From NCBI GenBank assembly GCA_947296835.1, contig CAMYQS010000027.1:1-10346 (forward strand): a stretch of DNA of 10,346 bases, read 5' to 3'. The notes under the pieces are model-generated. The model searched no databases. It was given only the letters and a program-made list of their open reading frames with translations, and was not told where the DNA came from. The DNA is from an uncultured Atopostipes sp. Its GTDB lineage: Bacteria > Bacillota > Bacilli > Lactobacillales > Carnobacteriaceae_A. How positions within the stretch are numbered: position 1 is the stretch's first letter; every line of letters starts with the position of its first letter. Both the position numbers and the translations under genes were made by a program. Below are positions 1 to 5,680 of this stretch, one piece after another.

Positions 1-1
1 A

Positions 2-658
2 TTTGAAGTAGTGGAAACAACGGGGAGCACGGCACTGTTTTGTTTGAAGAGTTCAGAAGCAACAAAAGAAAAATACCCATTTGATTTCGAATTATATATC
101 CAATACACGCTGAACCGCAAAAATGTGGTCACAAAATACAAAATAGTTAACCCATCAACAGAGGAAGAGATGTACTATGCGATTGGGGGACATCCCGCAT
201 TCAACATGTCACAAAAAGAAGACGCATCTGGTGAATTGGAGTTTGATCAAGTTACAGTTGAGATTAAGCCACATGTCGAGATTACGCACTTACCACTAAC
301 GGCAGACGGCCTAATCGCAGATTCAAAAGCAGAACAACAAGTTCCTGGTGAAATGAAAATCACACACGAAACCTTCCATAACGATGCACTTGTTTATAAA
401 ATCGACGAAGGTAAAGCGATTGAGTTAAAAGACAAAGCGAATAATGTACAAATAAATGTTCTGACATCAAACTTACCTTATGTCGGTATCTGGTCACCAT
501 ATCCAGTCCGCGGAGGTTTTGTCTGTATTGAACCATGGGCAGGAATCGCGGATACAGAAAGCACATCAGGAAACTACAATGAAAAAGTCGGCATCAACCA
601 CTTAGAACCAGCAGCACATCAAACACATGAATACTGCCTGATGTTTCTGAAAGAATAA
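2..658 (+). CDS. Aldose 1-epimerase (galactose mutarotase) family protein, 5' end outside the window
   Basis: The reading frame is already open at the left edge, so this is the last ~218 codons of a longer gene. The family is usually about 290 residues, so roughly the first quarter is missing. Two family landmarks are visible: GHPAFN at visible residues 62-67 (the His is the expected acid, His64) and CIEPWAG near 175-181 (Glu177, the expected base). Known enzymes of this fold interconvert alpha and beta anomers of hexoses in the cytoplasm. The sequence is closest in style to the LacX-type subgroup, whose exact sugar is often uncertain, so substrate is not assigned. The valine codon at 11 is an internal codon and not a start. 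A strong terminator follows 20 bases after the stop, so this is the end of a transcription unit. Family call is firm; substrate is inference. Confidence 0.85.
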   Translation, partial: FEVVETTGSTALFCLKSSEATKEKYPFDFELYIQYTLNRKNVVTKYKIVNPSTEEEMYYAIGGHPAFNMSQKEDASGELEFDQVTVEIKPHVEITHLPLTADGLIADSKAEQQVPGEMKITHETFHNDALVYKIDEGKAIELKDKANNVQINVLTSNLPYVGIWSPYPVRGGFVCIEPWAGIADTESTSGNYNEKVGINHLEPAAHQTHEYCLMFLKE

Positions 659-677
659 CATAATATAAAATAAACTT

Positions 678-702
678 CCTGCGAATAGCGCAGGTATTTT
701 TT
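678..702 (+). terminator. Intrinsic terminator of the epimerase gene
   Basis: A perfect 6-bp GC-rich stem, CCTGCG (678-683) and CGCAGG (689-694), with a five-base loop AATAG, is followed by TATTTTTT. It lies 20 bases after the epimerase stop and separates that gene from the membrane protein at 770. Confidence 0.9.
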
Positions 703-769
703 CATTCTTAATCATCTCTTAATAAATTTAATATAAGATAAATGTATTAAAGTCTGGAGGAAGTACACC

Positions 770-1156
770 ATGAAAATAGAAATGTATTATAATGACCTAA
801 CAATACGCCTCTTAGGATTGTTAATCCTAAGCCTAATTCCAAGTTTTTTTTACTTGAGAAAGCTTGTTTCTTTAGAGAATTCATTTTTAAAGACGAACAA
901 ATTCATTTATTTATTGCAAATTATGTTCTGGACTTTATTTCTTGGAAACATTTTTAGCACTGTACCCACAAAGTTACCTTGGCTACCGAATGTTATTGGT
1001 TTTTTCATTTTTGAAATGACGATATTAATTGTAATCTTTATTAGCCTTATTTATTTGTTGTGGAGACTATATAACGAGAAAAAATTTGACGTTGTAATAT
1101 TCTTTTGTTCTTTACCTTTAATGTTATTGTTCATTTTAGCATTGGGAATGAACTGA
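770..1156 (+). CDS. Small four-helix membrane protein of unknown function
   Basis: A 128-residue, very hydrophobic protein. Four likely membrane helices can be seen at about residues 11-29, 44-62, 74-98 and 107-126. A short polar, lysine-containing loop lies between helices 1 and 2, and a conserved-looking proline stretch (PTKLPWLP) precedes helix 3. There is no signal peptide cleavage site, enzyme motif or recognised family signature, so no function is proposed. The ATG at 770 is well supported by GGAGG at 756-760, nine bases upstream. An AT-rich stretch at 720-745 contains TATAAG-like -10 candidates but no convincing -35. The gene stands alone: a terminator precedes it and the CRISPR array begins two bases after its stop. 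No terminator is seen behind it, so its transcript may run into the array on the opposite strand. Confidence 0.7.
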   Translation: MKIEMYYNDLTIRLLGLLILSLIPSFFYLRKLVSLENSFLKTNKFIYLLQIMFWTLFLGNIFSTVPTKLPWLPNVIGFFIFEMTILIVIFISLIYLLWRLYNEKKFDVVIFFCSLPLMLLFILALGMN

Positions 1157-1157
1157 G

Positions 1158-1325
1158 ATTTTAACAACATGAGAAATCACACGCCTAAAAAACCAATGAC
1201 TGAAAAGTTACAAGAGTATTATTATTTTAAATGTATACAGAACGACACGCTACTAAAACCAATGGAAGCTAAGAAATTGGGTGTTATCGATTTTAAATGT
1301 ATACAGAACGACACGCTACTAAAAC
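1158..1325 (-). CRISPR. Orphan CRISPR mini-array, three repeats and two spacers, type II-like
   Basis: Two identical 36-bp repeats lie at 1224-1259 and 1290-1325. A third copy at 1158-1193 matches them at 22 of 36 positions, with the conserved parts at both ends and in the central ACACGC. The starts are exactly 66 bp apart, giving two unrelated 30-bp spacers (1194-1223, 1260-1289). Read on the minus strand, repeats begin GTTTTAGTAG and end TTTAAAAT, a pattern typical of type II repeats. The degenerate copy is then the leader-distal terminal repeat, which is where such decay is usually found. The leader side carries ATTTGAG directly against the first repeat. No cas genes or anti-repeat are visible in this window, so the array either depends on a locus elsewhere or is a relic. 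Array call is firm; type II-A is inference from repeat and leader sequence. Confidence 0.85.
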
Positions 1326-1400
1326 CTCAAATTTAACCACTGTGAGAGTAATCGTTTATATATATTGATCACTTTAATTTTAAAGGAGTCTTTGGGACTG
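1326..1400 (-). promoter_or_regulatory. CRISPR leader with ATTTGAG leader-repeat junction
   Basis: The seven bases touching the leader-proximal repeat (1326-1332) read ATTTGAG on the minus strand. In streptococcal type II-A systems this junction motif anchors the Cas1-Cas2 complex during spacer insertion. The flanking sequence is AT-rich, with a TATATA block at 1358-1363 that could serve as a -10 for leftward array transcription, but no clear -35 was found. The outer boundary of the leader is not determinable and the end given is approximate. Confidence 0.6.
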
Positions 1401-1413
1401 AATTTCACAAAAA

Positions 1414-1442
1414 TTGACAACCACTTTAACGCGTGGTATTTT
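1414..1442 (+). promoter_or_regulatory. Promoter of the ABC-F leader transcript
   Basis: A perfect -35 TTGACA (1414-1419), a 17-base spacer and -10 TATTTT (1437-1442) with an extended TGG immediately before it. The start of transcription would be near 1449, about 12 bases before the leader peptide's ribosome binding site. An ACCAC/GTGGT inverted repeat (1420-1424, 1433-1437) sits in the spacer. Confidence 0.75.
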
Positions 1443-1473
1443 AGAATTACAAATATAAAAAGGAAGTGTACAG

Positions 1474-1500
1474 GTGATAGCATCCATGAGATTACGCTAA
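1474..1500 (+). CDS. Macrolide-sensing-type leader peptide of the ABC-F gene (MIASMRLR)
   Basis: An eight-codon frame beginning with GTG and ending in TAA encodes MIASMRLR. AGGAAG (1461-1466) lies seven bases before the GTG, so it should be translated. The peptide closely resembles leader peptides recalled for erm(D)-, mef- and msr(C)-type genes (MTHSMRLR..., MTASMRLR, MTASMRLK). In those, ribosomes carrying a macrolide stall when an Arg/Lys-X-Arg/Lys motif is being made; here the motif is Arg-Leu-Arg at residues 6-8. The position just downstream of a strong promoter and 242 bases before an Msr-like ABC-F gene, with terminator and antiterminator structures between, fits the role of drug sensor. 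The resemblance and placement are seen; stalling is inference from the known peptides. Confidence 0.85.
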   Translation: MIASMRLR

Positions 1501-1691
1501 GAAATGGCAATAGAAAACAGGCTCAATTTTCTAGATGAAATTGGCTTCTTTGTCATGCTTAGAGATCTTATCGTGCGAAACCTATAGAGAACACCTATCC
1601 GAACACAGGAGGGGTCTCTTTAAAGTACGCTTAAAATAAGACGAACCATGCAGATTGAAGCCAACTAGACTTCGACCTGTATTTTTTATTG
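1499..1691 (+). promoter_or_regulatory. Transcription attenuator with competing hairpins upstream of the ABC-F gene
   Basis: Two mutually exclusive folds are visible. In the first, a hairpin starting at the leader stop pairs AAGAA 1499-1503, CAAT 1508-1511 and AGAAAA 1512-1517 with TTCTT 1546-1550, ATTG 1540-1543 and TTTTCT 1527-1532. In the second, TTGGCTTC (1541-1548) pairs with GAAGCCAA (1657-1664), helped by CATG 1554-1557 with 1647-1650 and CTAG 1531-1534 with 1665-1668. The second fold destroys the terminator stem at 1651-1679. A ribosome halted on the leader would cover the 5' side of the first hairpin, free 1541-1548 and allow read-through. The pairings are seen; the switching mechanism is inferred by analogy with known macrolide-inducible leaders. 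Confidence 0.7.
1651..1690 (+). terminator. Leader terminator of the ABC-F attenuator
   Basis: CAGATTGAAG (1651-1660) pairs with CTTCGACCTG (1670-1679) over ten positions with one A/C mismatch and one T-G wobble, with a nine-base loop, followed at once by TATTTTTTATT. This is an intrinsic terminator placed before the ABC-F gene, expected to end transcription when the leader peptide is translated without arrest. Confidence 0.7.
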
Positions 1692-1734
1692 CTCAAAATC
1701 AAGCTGCAGTAGACGGACAATAAAAATACAGGAG
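1676..1734 (+). promoter_or_regulatory. Hairpin masking the ABC-F ribosome binding site
   Basis: CCTGTATTTTTTATTG (1676-1691) is complementary to CAATAAAAATACAGG (1718-1732) except for one extra T, giving a 15-bp stem. Its closing AGG is the first part of AGGAG (1730-1734), the Shine-Dalgarno of the ABC-F gene at 1743. No T-run follows, so it is not a terminator. Its 5' arm shares 1676-1679 with the 3' arm of the leader terminator, so the two stems exclude each other. It may add translational control. Confidence 0.6.
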
Positions 1735-1742
1735 ATGAGTAT

Positions 1743-3215
1743 ATGAACCAATTAGTTATTGAACTCAAAAATATAGAAAAAAGTTATCTGAATAAAGACG
1801 TTTTACAAATCGAGGAATTAAAAGTTTACGAGAATCAAAAGATCGGAATCGTTGGTCGAAACGGAGAGGGTAAAAGTACCTTGTTGAAGTTAATTTCAGG
1901 TGAAATAAAGCCCGATATCGGTGAAATAGACACCAAAATAGACTTCCAATATTACCGCCAAATTGAATCGGAAATCCAACCAGATTTTACAAAAATAGAT
2001 GCGGAGTATCTTTCGCGACTCAATATACCGGGCCATAATATCCAGCACTTTAGCGGAGGCGAACAAACGAGAATGCGTCTAGCTGAGTACTTCTCGACGT
2101 ACCATTTTGGCCTTATGATGGATGAGCCGACAACGCATTTGGATCGTGAAGGGATTCATTTTTTGGTCGATCAGCTGAAATATTACTACGGGACATTAAT
2201 CGTTGTGAGTCATGACCGCTATTTTCTAGACGAAGTGGTGGATACCATTTGGGAAATTCATGATGGGAAAGTGACTGCCTATAATGGCAACTATTCAGAC
2301 TATCAAGTCCAAAAAGAACAAGAGCGAATCGAGCAGGAAAATGCTTATGAGAATTATCTAAAAGAAAAGAACCGCTTAGAACAAGCTGCCAAAGAGAAAC
2401 AAGCTCAAGCCGATAAACTGAGTCAAGTCAGCTCCAAGCAGAAAAATCGAGCGGTGAACCCAGGGAGATTAGGTTCATCGAAACAAAAGGATACAGTACA
2501 AAAATCAGCACACAAATCAGCGAAAGCCATTGAAAAAAGAGTGGAACAGTTAGATGATGTTGAGCAGCTACAAATAGACAAAGCGATTTATTTCCCTACA
2601 CCCAAGATGTTAGAAATCCATAATGATTTTCCGATTATGGGGCAGGATGTGACAATTAAAAGAGGGGATAAAGTTCTGTTTGATGAAATAAATTTCCAGT
2701 TTCCTCTCGGTAAACGAATTGGAATTGTTGGACCGAATGGATCAGGGAAATCGACATTGCTACAGCAGATTTTAGAAGAAGGTACAGGGATTACGCTCTC
2801 GAAGAAAGTCGTCTTTGCAACCTATAAACAAATGGCATATCAGTTAAGCGGAGAGAAGTCGATGGTGGATTATTTGATGGAGGATACCGAATATACAGAA
2901 CCAATTGTTCGGAGTGTATTGAATAATCTAGGTTTCAATCAAAATGCCGTTTCAAAAAAAGCAGTCAAAGATTTAAGTGGTGGTGAAGCAACGCGTCTAG
3001 TCATCGCGAAAATCTTCACGGATCCGAGTAATGTACTGGTACTAGATGAGCCCACGAACTTTATCGATGTTCAAACAATTGAAGCATTAGAAATACTGAT
3101 GAAGAGTTACAACGGCACCATCTTGTTTACCTCACACGACCAATACTTTATGAAAAGTGTAGCTGAGCAAATATGGGCAGTCAACAATCAAAAGTTAGAA
3201 CTAATCAAATACTAA
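1743..3215 (+). CDS. ABC-F ATPase, Msr-like ribosomal protection protein (macrolide/streptogramin type)
   Basis: A 490-residue soluble protein with two tandem ABC ATPase domains and no membrane helices. Domain 1 has Walker A GRNGEGKST (38-46), signature FSGGEQ (103-108), Walker B LMMDEPTTHLD (124-134) and SHDRYF (156-161). A charged linker rich in Lys/Gln/Glu spans about 185-300. Domain 2 has Walker A GPNGSGKST (330-338), LSGGE (411-415), VLVLDEPTNFID near 434-445 and TSHDQYF. Both catalytic Glu residues are present. Length, the short first domain and phrases such as HLDREGI and LIVVSHDRYFLDE match the Msr(C)/Msr(D) group. Proteins of this group bind the ribosomal E site and dislodge macrolides and related drugs. 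The MRLR leader upstream strengthens this; without it, another antibiotic-resistance ABC-F subgroup would be possible. ATG at 1743 has AGGAG eight bases upstream. The gene is monocistronic and ends at a terminator. Confidence 0.88.
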   Translation: MNQLVIELKNIEKSYLNKDVLQIEELKVYENQKIGIVGRNGEGKSTLLKLISGEIKPDIGEIDTKIDFQYYRQIESEIQPDFTKIDAEYLSRLNIPGHNIQHFSGGEQTRMRLAEYFSTYHFGLMMDEPTTHLDREGIHFLVDQLKYYYGTLIVVSHDRYFLDEVVDTIWEIHDGKVTAYNGNYSDYQVQKEQERIEQENAYENYLKEKNRLEQAAKEKQAQADKLSQVSSKQKNRAVNPGRLGSSKQKDTVQKSAHKSAKAIEKRVEQLDDVEQLQIDKAIYFPTPKMLEIHNDFPIMGQDVTIKRGDKVLFDEINFQFPLGKRIGIVGPNGSGKSTLLQQILEEGTGITLSKKVVFATYKQMAYQLSGEKSMVDYLMEDTEYTEPIVRSVLNNLGFNQNAVSKKAVKDLSGGEATRLVIAKIFTDPSNVLVLDEPTNFIDVQTIEALEILMKSYNGTILFTSHDQYFMKSVAEQIWAVNNQKLELIKY

Positions 3216-3219
3216 ACAT

Positions 3220-3252
3220 AAAAAGTCTCCTTCATGTTGAGGGAGACTTTTT
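3220..3252. terminator. Bidirectional intrinsic terminator between convergent genes
   Basis: GTCTCC (3225-3230) pairs with GGAGAC (3242-3247), extended by AAAAA/TTTTT on the outside. The T-run is present on both strands, so it can end both the ABC-F gene and the leftward coiled-coil gene, whose stop is at 3259. Confidence 0.9.
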
Positions 3253-3258
3253 AAGTGG

Positions 3259-4134
3259 TTAAAATCCACCAGATAATTGAATGTTTTTGATTATTTTACT
3301 TTCACGATCAATTAATATATTTTGTACGTCTTCGACTTCATTGATCATGTTTTCGAGCATTACAATATTTCTACGGATGGTATCACGTGTATTCCAATCC
3401 GAGAAAATATTATCGAAGAAAATATCAAATGCACGCGACATTTGGCTTAACTCCTCATAAGCTAGTGATGTTTCTAAATCGACATCTTTTAACTCTTTTT
3501 GGTATCGATCCAAAGCGCGTTCTAAATAAGCCAGCTCTTTTTCAGCGTTATCAATCTTGTCATATTTCATCAAATCAATAAAGAAATTATCAGTAAACAT
3601 ATCCCAAGTTGCCATTGAGTTTGCGGAATCCAACTCTTTTAAGACACCGTCAATTTCATCAAGAACGTATTCACCGGCTGTAATTGCTTCCTTGATTTCT
3701 TTTTCTTCTTGTTTTAGTTTGAGCAGTTCTTTCTCTTGTTGCGTCACTTTCTCTTTAAAAAAAGAGTTCGTTCTCATTAAGTCTTCACGCAGTAAGTTTA
3801 ACTCTTCTTCACGACGCAATATTTCTTCGTCAAGGATATCAAGTAACTCATGTGCGCCCTCAAGTAGAGTGGCTGCTCGATCCAGCTCAATTTTTGCTTG
3901 GACTTCTTCTTTCTTCTCTTTTTCCAACTTCTCATCATATGTACCCAGAATATTTTGAACAAAGGTAGAAAGGGATTGTTTCTCTAAACGTTCAACATCT
4001 TCTTTTTCTTTATGAAATTGATCAAGTGCAAATTGATAATTGCGGTCTTTTTCTAATAAGTGTTCACCAGCAGATAATCTCTTTTTCAATAAGCTTTTTA
4101 ACTCGATATCTAGTTGCTCATACTTTTGTAGCAT
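3259..4134 (-). CDS. Coiled-coil protein of unknown function
   Basis: A 291-residue soluble, highly charged protein without signal peptide or membrane segment. Long stretches rich in Glu, Lys and Leu with heptad-like spacing (about 1-50, 60-160, 195-225) predict extended coiled coils. Between them lies a less charged, aromatic block around residues 168-190 containing SMATWDMFTDNFF, followed by a second one near 232-250 (FDIFFDNIFSDW). Such a break suggests a hinge or helical hairpin. I do not recognise the family; the sequence cannot tell a structural, envelope-stress or DNA-associated role apart. The ATG at 4134 is well supported by GGAGGG seven bases upstream. It is monocistronic, with its own predicted promoter at 4224-4252 and the bidirectional terminator at 3220-3252. 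The 40-bp tandem repeats begin at that promoter's -35. Confidence 0.8.
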   Translation of the reverse strand: MLQKYEQLDIELKSLLKKRLSAGEHLLEKDRNYQFALDQFHKEKEDVERLEKQSLSTFVQNILGTYDEKLEKEKKEEVQAKIELDRAATLLEGAHELLDILDEEILRREEELNLLREDLMRTNSFFKEKVTQQEKELLKLKQEEKEIKEAITAGEYVLDEIDGVLKELDSANSMATWDMFTDNFFIDLMKYDKIDNAEKELAYLERALDRYQKELKDVDLETSLAYEELSQMSRAFDIFFDNIFSDWNTRDTIRRNIVMLENMINEVEDVQNILIDRESKIIKNIQLSGGF

Positions 4135-4223
4135 TTAATCCCTCCAGTAATTATTGTCAGTACATTTCTTATGTATAACTATTATCTCATAGGATACACT
4201 TTTTTACATCAGATTTTAGCTGG

Positions 4224-4252
4224 ATTGTAGCAAAAAATACATCTGAGTCCAA
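4224..4252 (-). promoter_or_regulatory. Predicted promoter of the coiled-coil gene
   Basis: On the minus strand, -10 TACAAT (4224-4229) preceded by an extended TGC, a 17-base spacer, and a weak -35 TTGGAC (4247-4252). The start would be near 4217, giving an 80-base 5' UTR. The -35 shares its two outermost bases with the first tandem repeat unit. Confidence 0.5.
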
Positions 4253-4430
4253 TTATGATCGCGCAAGCCATTCTTGCACGCTTGTAAATAAATTATGATC
4301 ACGCAAGCCATTCTTGCACGCTTGTAAATAAATTATGATCACGCAAGCCATTCTTGCACGCTTGTAAATAAATTATGATCGCGCAAGCCATTCTTACACG
4401 CTTGTAAATAATTTATGATCGCGTAAGAAC
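4251..4430. repeat. Tandem array of 40-bp repeats, four full copies and a half copy
   Basis: Units start at 4251, 4291, 4331 and 4371, each exactly 40 bp, with a degenerate half unit at 4411-4430. Units 2 and 3 are identical. Units 1 and 4 differ from them by A to G after GATC, and unit 4 also has CTTACACG where the others have CTTGCACG. Each unit contains GCAAG and CTTGC around CCATT plus a second GCTTG, so hairpins can form within and between units. The array fills most of the gap between the leftward pseudouridine synthase and the coiled-coil gene and lies directly upstream of the latter's promoter. No protein is encoded. Possible roles are regulator binding sites or a neutral, slippage-prone repeat; neither is shown. 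Confidence 0.9.
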
Positions 4431-4465
4431 CACAATCCCACATTTCACCAAAAAATTCTAGCAAC

Positions 4466-4496
4466 TAAAAAAGCCTCCCTCATATAGAAGGAGACT
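4466..4496 (-). terminator. Intrinsic terminator of the pseudouridine synthase gene
   Basis: On the minus strand AGTCTCC (4490-4496) pairs with GGAGGCT (4472-4478), one wobble, followed by a run of T (A at 4467-4472 on the plus strand). It begins five bases after the stop codon at 4501. Confidence 0.85.
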
Positions 4497-4500
4497 GTTC

Positions 4501-5436
4501 TTATTTATCTTCTTTTTGTTCTTTTTTAATTAAGCGTTTGAAGCTTCTTGGTGGCTTCACTGTGTAGCGAACCAGTTTATCTGTACGAGGGTGTAGGAAT
4601 GCAAGTGTTGTCGCATGCAGACCAATACGTTTCAATGGGTTAGTTTTCGCACCGTACTTTTTGTCACGTACAATCGGGTGTCCGATATCTTGTAAATGTA
4701 CACGAATCTGGTTTTTACGACCCGTTTCTAGCTCAACTTCAAGTAATGAATAATCCTTACTTCCATCAAGTTTTTTGTAGTGCGTAACGGCATGTTTTCC
4801 ACCATTATCATATGGAGTAGAGTAAACGCGCATTGCGTCATTTTCCGTAATCCAAGACTTAATTGTTCCTTCGTTTTTACGAACATTACCTTCAACAATC
4901 GCAGTATACGTACGCTCTTTAACTGCGTCATTCCAGTTGTTTTGTAATTTTTGTTGGACTTCTTCTGTCTTCGCAAAAATCATCACGCCAGAAGTATCGC
5001 GGTCTAGTCGATGTACAATATAGATATGGTTTTTGGGGTTGTCTGCTTTAACATAGTCATTTAGTTGACGGTAAGCATTCGGCTCATTAGGATTTTTCCC
5101 AGCCATCGATAAAACACCTGGATCCTTGTCAATAACGATGATATCCTGATCTTCGTGAACGATTTTCATACCGGTCAGAGCCATTTTTTTAATCGAAGCG
5201 TGATTACTTAAAATACCAACAACATCTCCTGGCATCAGCGGATGGTTATGTTGTGTATAAGATTTTCCGTTAACACTAACCTGCCCACGCGTTAAAATAG
5301 ATTTCACTGAGTTACGGCTCTTATTTATCGTTTTCAATAAAAAGGGAAGTAGCGTCGTTTCTTCTTCAATTGTATGTGTTTCTACATCTTTATTATTAAT
5401 GGTACTCACTCTTTCATCATAATCTCGTTCCTGCAT
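4501..5436 (-). CDS. RluA/RluD-family rRNA pseudouridine synthase
   Basis: A protein of 311 residues from the chosen ATG, with the order expected of the family. An N-terminal S4-like RNA-binding segment (about 25-75, with SRNSVKSILTRGQVSVNG) is followed by the pseudouridine synthase core with HRLDRDTSG at 142-150. Asp145 is the expected nucleophile that isomerises uridine in RNA. The later GRKNQIRVHL and HATTLAFLHP motifs are also present, so the enzyme looks intact. Which RNA position it modifies cannot be read from sequence. The frame stays open to a GTG at 5463, nine codons upstream, but that start has no Shine-Dalgarno. The ATG at 5436 has only a weak one (AGTGAG), so the start is uncertain. 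The gene is monocistronic with a terminator at 4466-4496 and diverges from the hydrolase remnant at 5681. Confidence 0.9.
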   Translation of the reverse strand: MQERDYDERVSTINNKDVETHTIEEETTLLPFLLKTINKSRNSVKSILTRGQVSVNGKSYTQHNHPLMPGDVVGILSNHASIKKMALTGMKIVHEDQDIIVIDKDPGVLSMAGKNPNEPNAYRQLNDYVKADNPKNHIYIVHRLDRDTSGVMIFAKTEEVQQKLQNNWNDAVKERTYTAIVEGNVRKNEGTIKSWITENDAMRVYSTPYDNGGKHAVTHYKKLDGSKDYSLLEVELETGRKNQIRVHLQDIGHPIVRDKKYGAKTNPLKRIGLHATTLAFLHPRTDKLVRYTVKPPRSFKRLIKKEQKEDK

Positions 5437-5503
5437 TTTCACGTGCTCACTTTTGACGCACACGTTAAGGATACCACACTTTCATGAAAGGAAGAACCCT
5501 TAT

Positions 5504-5558
5504 AACGCGTTAGTTTCAAAGAGTTCAGTGTTTTTGTGAAATGAGGGCAGAACGCGTT
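5504..5558. repeat. Two identical AACGCGTT palindromes in the divergent intergenic region
   Basis: The perfect 8-bp palindrome AACGCGTT occurs at 5504-5511 and 5551-5558, start points 47 bp apart, between the leftward pseudouridine synthase and the rightward hydrolase remnant. The first copy overlaps a possible -10 (TTATAA on the minus strand). They could be paired regulator sites. A 12-bp palindrome CTTTCATGAAAG lies beside them at 5479-5490. Confidence 0.35.
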
Positions 5559-5597
5559 GTATATTAGATTCGATGAAAAACCCACCACATACATTCT

Positions 5598-5626
5598 TTG
5601 CAATTTCTCAAGAAACAGATAATAAT
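5598..5626 (+). promoter_or_regulatory. Predicted promoter of the hydrolase remnant
   Basis: -35 TTGCAA (5598-5603), 17-base spacer, -10 AATAAT (5621-5626). Placement 55 bases before the start codon, with AAGGAG at 5667-5672, indicates that expression signals survive although the gene is broken. Confidence 0.5.
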
Positions 5627-5680
5627 AAAATAAGAAACAAAACACGTCAATACGTATGTAAAAATGAAGGAGCATAATCC

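Noticed and set aside
1319..1510. Minus-strand 63-codon frame over the CRISPR leader and leader peptide
   Set aside because: The region is accounted for by a repeat, the CRISPR leader, a promoter and the leader peptide; the frame has no start signals.
1586..1619. Additional terminator in the ABC-F leader (AGAGA ... TCTCT, then TTT)
   Set aside because: The middle of the stem has several mismatches and the T-run is only three to four bases; it may be a minor hairpin but not a supported terminator.
1157..1742. tracrRNA or anti-repeat partner for the CRISPR repeat
   Set aside because: I looked for partial copies of the repeat outside the three units here and elsewhere in the window and saw none, so no tracrRNA is called.
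3557..3958. Plus-strand open frame rich in serine opposite the coiled-coil gene
   Set aside because: It mirrors Glu/Lys-rich codons of the leftward gene, has no ribosome binding site and a composition unlike a real protein.
4251..4430. Tandem 40-bp repeats as a CRISPR array
   Set aside because: The units follow one another without unique spacers; they are a simple tandem array.
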